Source: an uncultured Candidatus Melainabacteria bacterium
GTDB taxonomy: Bacteria; Cyanobacteriota; Vampirovibrionia; Gastranaerophilales; Gastranaerophilaceae
Assembly: GCA_934693215.1 (NCBI GenBank)
Contig: CAKUVB010000012.1
Coordinates: 1 to 19,651 of the forward strand
Reading direction: 5' to 3'
DNA length: 19,651 bases
Below are positions 1-7,106 of the stretch, in pieces; within the stretch, counting starts at the first letter, position 1, and every line of letters starts with the position of its first letter. A program made the position numbers and the translations under genes. Under the pieces are notes generated by a model. It made no database searches. It saw only the letters and a list, made by a program, of their open reading frames with translations, and was not told the origin of the DNA.

Positions 1-1
1 C

Positions 2-44
2 AATATTCTTTCTTTTTTCTTCGCAATAAAAAAGAAAGAATATT
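2..44. repeat. 17-bp perfect AT-rich inverted repeat (hairpin)
   Basis: Bases 2-18 (purine-poor, TTTCTTTTTT at the loop end) are exactly complementary to 28-44, with a 9-nt loop at 19-27. It is too AT-rich and lacks a separate T-tract, so it is not a textbook terminator. It could be the 3' end of a transcript from left of the window or the edge of a repeat element. The pairing is seen directly; the role is unknown. Confidence 0.6.
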
Positions 45-55
45 TGGTGCGGGGT

Positions 56-76
56 TTGGGGTTGCATAAACCCCAA
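56..76. repeat. 8-bp perfect hairpin, TTGGGGTT/AACCCCAA
   Basis: TTGGGGTT (56-63) pairs with AACCCCAA (69-76) around the 5-nt loop GCATA. An alternative pairing uses the upstream GGGGTTT (51-57) with AAACCCC (68-74), so the two G-runs compete for one C-run. This lies just after the hairpin at 2-44 and just before the GTCATT repeats, in a non-coding stretch. No function is assigned. Confidence 0.5.
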
Positions 77-91
77 TTATGAAATAAGCAA

Positions 92-104
92 CATTGACAG
101 ATTC
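92..104 (-). repeat. Tail remnant of the CTTGA-type element
   Basis: On the minus strand this reads GAATCTGTCAATG, identical over 13 nt to bases 13986-13998, the end of copy 1 of the CTTGA element and its flank. The stem-loop itself is missing here, so it looks like a decayed half copy. A 13-nt match could be chance, but it sits inside the other repeat cluster. Confidence 0.4.
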
Positions 105-110
105 TTTCAC

Positions 111-182
111 GTCATTCAGAGCCATAGGCGAAGAATCTCTTTCAAACCTTGTTAGAGATATTTCGCTTTCGCTCAATATGAC
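111..182 (+). repeat. 72-nt palindromic dispersed repeat, copy A
   Basis: The element starts GTCATTCAGAGC and ends GCTCAATATGAC, so its ends are imperfect inverted repeats (GTCAT/ATGAC, GAGC/GCTC). Inside, GCGAA pairs with TTCGC and ATCTC with GAGAT, leaving a central loop around 140-153. A second 72-nt copy at 13883-13954 matches it at 62 of 72 positions by my alignment, without gaps. It looks like a small non-autonomous palindromic repeat (REP/MITE-like); no transposase is encoded in the window. Confidence 0.75.
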
Positions 183-192
183 GAATTAATCT

Positions 193-220
193 GTCATTAC
201 GAGCGGTAGCGAAGTAATCC
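193..220 (+). repeat. GTCATT-family repeat with ATTAC/GTAAT stem
   Basis: It begins GTCATTACGAGC and ends GAAGTAATCC. The outer stem ATTAC/GTAAT replaces the ATTC/GAAT or ATTGC/GCAAT stems of the other copies while still pairing, and the inner GCGGTAGC is itself imperfectly palindromic. It sits 10 nt after copy A of the 72-nt element and just before the minus-strand terminator. Confidence 0.65.
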
Positions 221-238
221 AGTCCAAATCTCTATAAC

Positions 239-262
239 AAAAAAAAGACCCTAATCGGGTCT
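239..262 (-). terminator. Rho-independent terminator (minus strand)
   Basis: Read on the minus strand, a 6-bp stem AGACCC/GGGTCT closes a 5-nt loop and runs straight into an uninterrupted run of eight T (the A-run at 239-246 on the plus strand). This is a classic intrinsic terminator. It lies about 85 nt downstream of the stop of the small minus-strand gene at 348-503, which is its natural client, and it also insulates the repeat cluster at 1-220. Confidence 0.8.
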
Positions 263-266
263 GAAA

Positions 267-305
267 ATTAAGTTAGTGGGAATTAAGTTGAGTTAAGTTA
301 AGTTA
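267..305. repeat. TTAAGTT-type short tandem repeats
   Basis: AATTAAGTT occurs at 267-275 and 281-289, followed by a run of GTTAA units up to about 305. The same AATTAAGTTA word recurs near 13730, just before the other repeat cluster. It lies in the 3' untranslated stretch between the small gene at 348-503 and its terminator. It may be simple slippage; no role is claimed. Confidence 0.45.
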
Positions 306-347
306 TGTCTTTGCTATAACCAAACATCACTCCTCTACAATGTGGTT

Positions 348-503
348 TTAAAGCTTGAATCGTGTTCGGTTATTTAATGCCAATATTCGCATCTCCTCAA
401 ACAAAATTGCACTTTCGTCTTTTGGTTCTTCGTCCATTTTTTTAAATTCTTCTGCAATTTCATTTGCTTTTGCATTGATGTCATAGATGTTTAATACAGC
501 CAT
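348..503 (-). CDS. Small acidic hypothetical protein (51 aa)
   Basis: An ATG at 503 opens a 51-codon frame ending in TAA at 348-350. The start is supported by a Shine-Dalgarno AGGTGA about 7 nt upstream and the 3' side by the intrinsic terminator at 239-262. The product begins MAVLNIYDINAKANEIAEEF, is rich in Glu, Asp and Lys (centre KKMDEEPKDES), and ends in a basic tail RTRFKL. It looks mostly helical and has no signal peptide, Cys or membrane segment. I do not recognise a family. It is divergent from the receiver gene at 711. Small helical proteins like this can be regulators or antitoxin-like partners, but no toxin gene is adjacent, so no function is proposed. The start, ribosome site and terminator together make it likely to be a real gene. 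Confidence 0.65.
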   Translation of the reverse strand: MAVLNIYDINAKANEIAEEFKKMDEEPKDESAILFEEMRILALNNRTRFKL

Positions 504-710
504 TACTCTCACCTGCGATTCTTTTTGTGTTGTACTCTCTCTTTTAATATCTCTCGTGTTATTTAATGCTTACTTATATATAAAGTATATACACATCTCC
601 AAATTTCACATTTTGTTTTTCTTGTTACATTTATTTACAATTAATTTTAAAAATATAGATATTATTAGGTTTTTACTGTTATTAAAAAGCATTTTTGTTA
701 TAATAACTTT
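504..710. other. Divergent intergenic region
   Basis: This 207-nt AT-rich spacer separates the minus-strand small gene from the plus-strand receiver gene. The last 15 nt carry the clear receiver promoter. The minus-strand promoter should lie between roughly 520 and 600, where several TATA-like words occur (for example around 574-590), but none is distinctive enough to assign. Open frames here (for example 487-714 plus) have AT-rich, Phe/Leu/Ile-heavy translations typical of non-coding DNA. Confidence 0.5.
696..704 (+). promoter_or_regulatory. Extended -10 promoter, leaderless, for the receiver gene
   Basis: TGT followed by a perfect TATAAT (699-704) lies exactly 6 nt before the ATG at 711. 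Initiation about 7 nt downstream of the -10 would place the first transcribed base at or next to the A of the start codon. No Shine-Dalgarno precedes this ATG. The -35 is weak (CTGTTA at 676-681 with a 17-nt spacer), consistent with an extended -10 promoter. Confidence 0.7.
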
Positions 711-1100
711 ATGAAAATACTTATTGTTGATGACATGCCGGCATGGAGAGAGTTCCACAAAAATATTCTTGAAGAAATATTTATAGAGCAAGAATATCAA
801 ATAGATTTAACTTGTTCAGCTCGAGAAGGACTTGAAAAACTATATGAGAACACTCAAAGTCCATACAATTTAATTATTACTGATTTGCAAATGGAAGATG
901 AATTTTGTCCTAAATATGCTGGTGAATGGTTAGTTGAACAAATTAAAACTCTACCATCATATAAAAATTCTAGAATAATAATCTCATCAGGTGCGTACAA
1001 TATCAATCATATTGCAGAGGTTTTGAACGTAGAGTGTATCCCAAAACGTGTTGCATGTACCGATAGAGAAGCTTACGAAAACATTATTATAAATAAATAG
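711..1100 (+). CDS. Stand-alone response regulator receiver (CheY-like)
   Basis: The 129-aa protein is a single receiver domain with no output domain. The acidic pocket is Asp7-Asp8, the predicted phosphoacceptor is Asp58 (LIITDLQM), the switch Ser is Ser92 or Ser93 (IIISSGA), and the conserved Lys is Lys112 (IPK). All residues needed for phosphotransfer are present. The family acts by phosphorylation-dependent protein contacts (CheY, Spo0F) or as a phosphate sink. Its partner kinase is not in the window. The ATG follows a -10 box by 6 nt with no Shine-Dalgarno; the next internal Met would remove the Asp pair, so this start is secure. anmK begins 7 nt after the stop, so the two are probably cotranscribed. 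The loop after Asp58 (MEDEFCPKYAGEW) is longer than in CheY, as in many receivers that handle lists of targets. The physiological role is unknown. Confidence 0.85.
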   Translation: MKILIVDDMPAWREFHKNILEEIFIEQEYQIDLTCSAREGLEKLYENTQSPYNLIITDLQMEDEFCPKYAGEWLVEQIKTLPSYKNSRIIISSGAYNINHIAEVLNVECIPKRVACTDREAYENIIINK

Positions 1101-1107
1101 GTTTAAA

Positions 1108-2223
1108 ATGGAAGAAAAAGAGTCTAAAAAAATAATCGGGTTAATGTCAGGAACTTCTTGTGATTCAATTGATGCTGGGTTGTGTGAGGTTTATCCTGAT
1201 TTGTCTTGCAAACTTATTGCCGGTATAAACTACAAATACCCGCCACATATCCAATCAAAAATTTTTCAAGCATTTTCTCAAGATATTTCGCTTAAAGAAT
1301 TATGCCAACTTAATTTTGCAGTAGGTGAATGTTTCGCTCAAGCAGCAAACGTACTCATTTCTGAATATGGCAAACCTGATATGATAGCAAGTCATGGACA
1401 AACTGTTTATCATTTTCCTTATGATGAAAAACTTGATAACATAAATCTAAAAAGTACACTTCAAATAGGTGAAAGTTCTGTAATAGCAGCCAAAACCGGT
1501 TGTATGACAATATCAAATTTTAGAGAGGCTGATATTGCACATGGCGGACAAGGTGCACCTTTAGTATGTTTCGCAGATAGACAATGGTTCAAAAACTCAG
1601 CCGTTCAAAATATTGGTGGAATATCAAATGTTACAGTTGTTTCTGATGATTGTCTACCGTTTGGATTTGATACTGGTTGTGGAAATATTATGATTGATTA
1701 CTGTGTCAAAAAATTCTTCAATCAGGCTTATGATAAAGACGGTGAAATCGCAAAAAGCGGAACGATTGTAGAGAGTTGGTTAAATTGTTTATTAGAAGAT
1801 GAATACTATTTTATACAACCACCTAAAACTACGGGTAGAGAATATTTTTCACCTAAATACATAGAGAATATTCTTAAATTTGCACCACAATCTCCGGCTG
1901 ATATTATCGCAACATTAACTGCATTAACAGCCAAAACAATCGCTCAAGCATACGAAAGATTTGTTTACCCTAATGCACATATCAACGAAGTTGTTGTTGG
2001 TGGTGGTGGTGCATATAACAAATACATGATGAAGCTTTTGAGAAATTATTTACCAAAACATATTGAACTAAAAACGCATGAAGATTACGGAATTTCAAAC
2101 AACTATAAAGAGGTTATGGCATTTGCACTTTTAGGATACTGCAATTATTACAACATACCTAATAATGTTCCATCTTGTACCGGTGCGGACAAGTCAGTTG
2201 TGCTTGGAAAAATCTCATTATAA
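1108..2223 (+). CDS. anmK: Anhydro-N-acetylmuramic acid kinase AnmK
   Basis: AnmK hydrolyses and phosphorylates 1,6-anhydro-MurNAc with ATP to give MurNAc-6-phosphate in cytoplasmic peptidoglycan recycling. At 371 aa it has the family's usual length. Visible motifs are the N-terminal ATP-binding GLMSGTSCDSIDA (11-23; many homologues have SLDGID here), SHGQTV (95-100), the NIGGISN loop (168-174), FDTGCGN (187-193) with the probable catalytic base Asp188, and the C-terminal GGGGAYN nucleotide loop. It lies 7 nt after the receiver gene with only a weak AGGT ahead of its ATG, suggesting cotranscription and possible coupling. Its stop lies 6 nt from the stop of the convergent AsmA-like gene, with no hairpin between them. 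The family assignment is firm. Confidence 0.93.
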   Translation: MEEKESKKIIGLMSGTSCDSIDAGLCEVYPDLSCKLIAGINYKYPPHIQSKIFQAFSQDISLKELCQLNFAVGECFAQAANVLISEYGKPDMIASHGQTVYHFPYDEKLDNINLKSTLQIGESSVIAAKTGCMTISNFREADIAHGGQGAPLVCFADRQWFKNSAVQNIGGISNVTVVSDDCLPFGFDTGCGNIMIDYCVKKFFNQAYDKDGEIAKSGTIVESWLNCLLEDEYYFIQPPKTTGREYFSPKYIENILKFAPQSPADIIATLTALTAKTIAQAYERFVYPNAHINEVVVGGGGAYNKYMMKLLRNYLPKHIELKTHEDYGISNNYKEVMAFALLGYCNYYNIPNNVPSCTGADKSVVLGKISL

Positions 2224-2229
2224 TATTTT

Positions 2230-5200
2230 TTAGTTTATCCAACGGAAGCTTTTTACGTTGTTATCGTTATTAATATCCCCAAATATTTCTACGATAAATT
2301 TTCTATAAGCTTTGTTAGAAAGTTCTATTCCCGGAATTTTATTCAATTCGTTAATCAACTGACCATTTTCTGATAGATTTATTCCTGGAATTTTATTAAA
2401 CAATGAGTTTAGGGACACGTTTCCTATTGTACCAAATACTGTTGATATTTTTCTCGATAACTGACCTAGAACTTTCATATCAGTAACTTCTGTTACAAGA
2501 TTATATTTTCCTTTTATAAATAAGTTAAGGTCTTTGCTTTCTGAATGTATTTCAATTCGTTCTGCAATACCATGAGAAAGGTAGATATTACCGTCAATAC
2601 TTGAAAATTCTCCTGTTTTGAGAGGTGTAACAAGGTCTATTATACTGTTCATTGTTATGCCTGTAACACCACTTTTGAACACATTACCTGCACGTAGTAA
2701 ATATTCCATAGAACCAAGCTTTGGCATTCTACCATCTTTTACGGTAAATATTGCTTTACCTGAAAGTGTTTCTTTGCTTGTTTTGTCATTAGTAATATTT
2801 GACATCAAATCAATAGTACCTGTTAGTTTTCCAAATATTTGGTTATGAACATCAAATAATGCAATCAATAACTCATTAGCATTTACTTTGTTTGCGTTTA
2901 TTTTTAGTTTTAATAAATTGTTCAATAGATTAAGTTTTACGTTACCTGTAATTTTTCCATCAGCCATATCAAAACTAAATTTATCAACAGATAACAACAT
3001 TTTTTCATTCAAAGAACATTTTGCATTTAGATTATTCGCATGCATATTTTTGATATTTACACTGTTTGCGTGTACTGTTAAATCATCAAGGATAATCGAA
3101 CTGAACATATTACTATCTGATACTACTGATTGATTTTCATTAAAAGTTCTTAACTCCAGTTGTTTTAAATCATCAATTAAACTATTTACATCAAGATGTT
3201 TCAAATTGATATCAGCTTTTCTAACTCTATATGTATCAGAAAATTTATTATCCAGAACAGCATTACAAATAACATTGTTAGAAAGCACTTCTCCTTTAGA
3301 ACGAACTAATATATCTCTATCATTAAAATTCAATGATAAGTCTTTAATGGTTGTGTTCAAAAACGGCATATCAATACCATTTACAGTCATATCACCCAAA
3401 ATTTTAGGAGAGGTTGATTTACCATTAATTTTCAAATCAGAAGTAAATTGACCATGTTTGATTGTAGGTTTTTTGAACAATACATTGAATATTCTTGCAT
3501 CTGTAGGTGATTCTGTTTTTACTATTAAATTATCAAACTTATAAAATTTGTTGTTATAATACGTTATTCCACCTTTTACCGTTAAAAGTGGGAAAATATT
3601 TTGTTTATTATTTTGTGAAGATATTAGTTTGCTGTATTGGAAATTATTTAAACGAATAATGTTGTTTTTAATAATATCAAAATCTGTATTTACGGTTATT
3701 GGATTTTCAATATCTCCGACAGTTGCACCCATATAATAAATACTAGAATTTTCTTCCAGTTTAAAATCCAGTTTCGTATTAATCCTATCCAATGTTCCTG
3801 ATATTCTTGAACCCAATAAGATATCACCTTTAACTTTTATCGGATATACATTATCTACATTCCAGTATTTATCAAATGTTTTTTGCACAAGTTTTGAATT
3901 GATATGAATATCTATTTTAGGATTATTCAACACATTTGCTATATTTCCATATATCAAAACAGGCATGTTATCTACAAGACAGTTCATTTTATTTATAAAA
4001 ATTCGATTATTCTTTATCGCTAATTCACTATGTATTAATTTTAGTGGAACATATAATGGCTGTGATTTAGGAGTTTTGCGTAAAGTATAAACTCCATTTA
4101 CATTGTTAATATTCGTTATTGCACTAATTTTATTATTCTTAATTTTTGCATTAAAATCTGCACTACCCGATTGAACATTAATGTTATTCAATTCTTTACG
4201 AAGTTGTTGAGGTAAAATATTAGAATTTTTGCAGAAATTAAGACAACGCAAATCAAAGTTCTTTGCAGAAACATGCCCGTTTATGCGTGGACGTTTAAAA
4301 TTATTAACATGAATATCTATATTAAATGGGTTTTGTTTAACAAATCCATACACATTTGAAAGTCGTAATCTTCCGTTTTTAATATTAAGATTTCCTGATA
4401 AAAGTTTTATACCCCTAATAGGTTTATTATTCTTCAAAACATGCCCGAAACATTGGATTTTGTCATATTCTATGTTTTGAAGATTTCCTTTGTAATACCC
4501 TTTGAAAGTAACATAACAATCATCAAATTCTTTAAATTTTTCTTTTGTAAACTCTCTCAAATTCATTTTTGGTGATTCAACAATTACATCAGCGATTGAG
4601 TCTTTTATTTTGCCGGATACTTTTATTTTTGAGAAATCATCAAAAACACTTGCCAAATCTATATCAACATCAAGACATTTGAATTTAATTAAACCCTGAA
4701 CTTTTTTGATTTGAATTTTGTTTAATATTAAAGAGTTATTTTTAAGTTTGATTTCACCTTTTGGAATAAGGTTTTCATTAAGTTTTATATTATTAATATC
4801 AGGTAATTTACCGGTTAAATTTAAATATAAATCTACATCACCTTTAGCATTTTGAATATCAGGTACAATTGTTTTCAATGGATTTAACATAGGCGATTTT
4901 GTCATTACATTCAACATGTTTTGTAGAGGTTGATTATTTCCTATGACATCAAAATTAATATCACCAAATAAAGTACATTTTCCATCAATAAAAAATGGTT
5001 GATTATTTACTGTACCTGTTTTATTTACGAAATGTGCTTCTTGGTCATTAAAACTTAAACTTCCGGAGGCATTTTCAAGAGTTAAATAATGAACATCATT
5101 AAACGAAGCTTTTGTGTTAACAAAATTAAATGCACCCCAAATATGCGGGTCTTTCTTTGAACCAATTACACGAATATTAATATTCCCACGACCTTTAATA

Positions 5201-6600
5201 TCCATAATTGGAACAGGCCCCATTAGAAATCTCAAAATCTCATGGAGAGGATTCAAAACGAATTCTGCAGTTGCAAGGTCAACTGACTTAGAACTCCTTA
5301 TTCTCAAATCAGATTTGTTATCACCATAATCATCAATATCACCTGTTACATAAACAGTTTGATTATCCCCAGCCGAAACAACCACATCAATATTCATTTT
5401 TTTTCTTATACATTTGATATTAATATTTGCTTTTTCAGCATTAGGAATAGGTTTTATCATATATGCATCTGAAATATGTATATTGCCGTCTAAATATGGC
5501 TCAGGGAATTTACCTCGAATTTTTAAATCTGCTGTTGAGTATCCATAAAATGGATACATTTTTAATCTATAAACATTAAACTGAGGTACTACAAGCGGTG
5601 GTAATAATAATGCAATTTCTCTAACATCAGATTTTGGCATATTTATTTCAAGATTAAATATGGGAGCTTTTGATGTAAATTTGTCAATCTCACCTTTAAG
5701 GAACAATCCTATGTTGCCACCTTTTGCCTCAAAAGTTTCTATTTTCAAATCATTTGAATATAACTTAAATTTTGATAAAACATTAAATTGTTGAGGAAAA
5801 ATAATTGATTTTGCAGAATCTTTCATGACAAGTTTTACATTAGAAAAACTACCCTCAAGACTAGAATTGTTAGAATATAGGTTTATCAATCCATTTGCTG
5901 ATATAAGATTATTATTAGTAAGTGTTTTTAATAAATTTGTTAAAGGTGAAAGTTTGAAATTTTTTATATCCAAATTTACCTTTGAACCTTTAATATAATG
6001 TTTTTTCGGTATTTTTACATCAAAATTTGCAATAGATTTTTCATTATCTATAACAACATTATTTTTTCCTCGAGCAATAAAATTATTATAAGTTTCTTTA
6101 TAATACAAGTTTTGCCCTTCAAAATTCATTGGAAGATTAGAATTTTTATCATAAACAGACAAAACATAATTTTTAACTTTTAACCTATCAAGTTGAACTT
6201 TTGTATTATTAGACTCAGGAAGTTTTATTAGATAATCACCTAAATACAAATTTTTATCTATAGAAAGATTTATATTAATGTCAGAAAATTCAATACTTCT
6301 AATATGACATTTACCAACGATTAATGGAAGTAATTTGATACTAATAATAGGGTTTTGAATACTAAGTGCTTTTGAATTATCCTTGTTTAAAACATCAAAC
6401 TCATTTGTTTTGAATTTTGTGTTAATAACAGACCAATTACTAATTCCGGCATTATTCAAGCGTATATCATAACCCGTTTTCTGCTTGATATTAGATTCAA
6501 TATTCGCAACATTATATCTGAACAATAATGGTAATACTATTGTCCATACTAAATAAATTATTAAAAATATAGATATATATATATAGCTGTTTTTTCGCAT
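2230..6600 (-). CDS. AsmA/TamB/YhdP-like large envelope protein
   Basis: The 1456-aa protein has one N-terminal membrane anchor (about residues 6-28) and then an entirely beta-rich, repetitive periplasmic body. Residues 30-115 resemble the AsmA N-terminus (short helix, TGYDIRLNNAGIS, then a string of strands). The C-terminal 250 residues resemble the AsmA-like C-terminal region (GKAIFTVKDGRMP, then VLGQLSRKISTVFG, then the NKIPGI segments). Proteins of this superfamily (AsmA, TamB, YhdP) form long hydrophobic grooves that bridge inner and outer membranes and move phospholipids or help outer-membrane assembly. That role here is inference from architecture. The presence of the gene argues for a diderm cell. 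Two near-identical motifs, NKIPGI(N/E)LS, occur close together near the C-terminus. The promoter is an extended -10 just upstream, although the MarR gene ends only 23 nt away. Which subfamily it belongs to cannot be settled by eye. Confidence 0.8.
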   Translation of the reverse strand: MRKNSYIYISIFLIIYLVWTIVLPLLFRYNVANIESNIKQKTGYDIRLNNAGISNWSVINTKFKTNEFDVLNKDNSKALSIQNPIISIKLLPLIVGKCHIRSIEFSDININLSIDKNLYLGDYLIKLPESNNTKVQLDRLKVKNYVLSVYDKNSNLPMNFEGQNLYYKETYNNFIARGKNNVVIDNEKSIANFDVKIPKKHYIKGSKVNLDIKNFKLSPLTNLLKTLTNNNLISANGLINLYSNNSSLEGSFSNVKLVMKDSAKSIIFPQQFNVLSKFKLYSNDLKIETFEAKGGNIGLFLKGEIDKFTSKAPIFNLEINMPKSDVREIALLLPPLVVPQFNVYRLKMYPFYGYSTADLKIRGKFPEPYLDGNIHISDAYMIKPIPNAEKANINIKCIRKKMNIDVVVSAGDNQTVYVTGDIDDYGDNKSDLRIRSSKSVDLATAEFVLNPLHEILRFLMGPVPIMDIKGRGNINIRVIGSKKDPHIWGAFNFVNTKASFNDVHYLTLENASGSLSFNDQEAHFVNKTGTVNNQPFFIDGKCTLFGDINFDVIGNNQPLQNMLNVMTKSPMLNPLKTIVPDIQNAKGDVDLYLNLTGKLPDINNIKLNENLIPKGEIKLKNNSLILNKIQIKKVQGLIKFKCLDVDIDLASVFDDFSKIKVSGKIKDSIADVIVESPKMNLREFTKEKFKEFDDCYVTFKGYYKGNLQNIEYDKIQCFGHVLKNNKPIRGIKLLSGNLNIKNGRLRLSNVYGFVKQNPFNIDIHVNNFKRPRINGHVSAKNFDLRCLNFCKNSNILPQQLRKELNNINVQSGSADFNAKIKNNKISAITNINNVNGVYTLRKTPKSQPLYVPLKLIHSELAIKNNRIFINKMNCLVDNMPVLIYGNIANVLNNPKIDIHINSKLVQKTFDKYWNVDNVYPIKVKGDILLGSRISGTLDRINTKLDFKLEENSSIYYMGATVGDIENPITVNTDFDIIKNNIIRLNNFQYSKLISSQNNKQNIFPLLTVKGGITYYNNKFYKFDNLIVKTESPTDARIFNVLFKKPTIKHGQFTSDLKINGKSTSPKILGDMTVNGIDMPFLNTTIKDLSLNFNDRDILVRSKGEVLSNNVICNAVLDNKFSDTYRVRKADINLKHLDVNSLIDDLKQLELRTFNENQSVVSDSNMFSSIILDDLTVHANSVNIKNMHANNLNAKCSLNEKMLLSVDKFSFDMADGKITGNVKLNLLNNLLKLKINANKVNANELLIALFDVHNQIFGKLTGTIDLMSNITNDKTSKETLSGKAIFTVKDGRMPKLGSMEYLLRAGNVFKSGVTGITMNSIIDLVTPLKTGEFSSIDGNIYLSHGIAERIEIHSESKDLNLFIKGKYNLVTEVTDMKVLGQLSRKISTVFGTIGNVSLNSLFNKIPGINLSENGQLINELNKIPGIELSNKAYRKFIVEIFGDINNDNNVKSFRWIN

Positions 6601-6613
6601 TTTAGTTAAATTA

Positions 6614-6622
6614 ATTATACCA
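6614..6622 (-). promoter_or_regulatory. Extended -10 promoter for the AsmA-like gene
   Basis: On the minus strand TGG plus a perfect TATAAT (6614-6619) lies 13 nt before the ATG at 6600, within the 23-nt gap after the MarR stop. Initiation about 7 nt downstream would leave a leader of only about 6 nt, too short for a ribosome site, and none is visible. No good -35 is seen; one would fall inside the MarR 3' end. Confidence 0.55.
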
Positions 6623-6623
6623 C

Positions 6624-7058
6624 TTATTCGTTCATATTTTCATAGGCTATCTGTAGGTATTCTTTAAATTTTTCAATTTCTTCATCAGTTAATCTATCAA
6701 CTAGTTGATTCTCTGTAGCCTCAAACACTAAATCCATTTGTTTGATAAGCTTTTTACCTTCTTCTGTTGGACGAAAAATTTTTCTTCGTCCGTCACTACC
6801 ACTAGCCTCTGTTTCTATAAGTTTTTTATTCTCAAGTCCATGCAAAAGACTTGTTACAGAAGGCCCTTTTAAATTCAAAGCCTTAGCAAAATCCCTGCGT
6901 CCAAAAACTTTGTTTTTTTTAGACAACTTTATAATTTCACCCAAAAGCCTTGCCTGTTGGTTTGATAACCCATAGTGCAACAAACATTTATCCTGCATAC
7001 ATTTAACCGTATGTGCGATATTTCTAATAAAAAAACTACAAGTATTTTCTTCTTTCAT
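6624..7058 (-). CDS. MarR-family transcriptional regulator
   Basis: The 144-aa protein has the MarR layout: N-terminal dimerisation helix, winged helix-turn-helix (about residues 35-100) and C-terminal dimerisation helices. The recognition helix is about 64-76 (KGPSVTSLLHGLE), followed by the diagnostic wing SGSDGRRKIFRPTEEG (86-101), where the DGRRK pattern matches the family. Cys7, Cys20 and Cys25 lie in the N-terminal helix region; several MarR proteins sense oxidants or ligands there, but this is only a possibility. The ATG sits 6 nt after a perfect extended -10. It lies between the fliJ-like and AsmA-like genes on the same strand. MarR proteins usually control adjacent or divergent genes; a 22-bp palindrome at 7595-7616 is a candidate operator. 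Confidence 0.88.
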   Translation of the reverse strand: MKEENTCSFFIRNIAHTVKCMQDKCLLHYGLSNQQARLLGEIIKLSKKNKVFGRRDFAKALNLKGPSVTSLLHGLENKKLIETEASGSDGRRKIFRPTEEGKKLIKQMDLVFEATENQLVDRLTDEEIEKFKEYLQIAYENMNE

Positions 7059-7064
7059 AAAGAA

Positions 7065-7093
7065 ATTATATCATAAAAATAGGTAGATTTCGA
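7065..7093 (-). promoter_or_regulatory. Leaderless promoter for the MarR-type gene
   Basis: On the minus strand TGA plus a perfect TATAAT (7065-7070) lies 6 nt before the ATG at 7058. A possible -35, TCGAAA (7088-7093; 4 of 6 consensus bases), is 17 nt upstream of the -10. No Shine-Dalgarno lies between the -10 and the ATG, so the mRNA should start at or within a nucleotide of the start codon. Confidence 0.7.
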
Positions 7094-7106
7094 CATTTAT
7101 TTGTGA

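Noticed and set aside
487..714. 75-aa plus-strand frame before the receiver gene
   Set aside because: It overlaps the small minus-strand gene and the receiver promoter; its composition is almost only Phe, Ile, Leu, as expected from AT-rich non-coding DNA.
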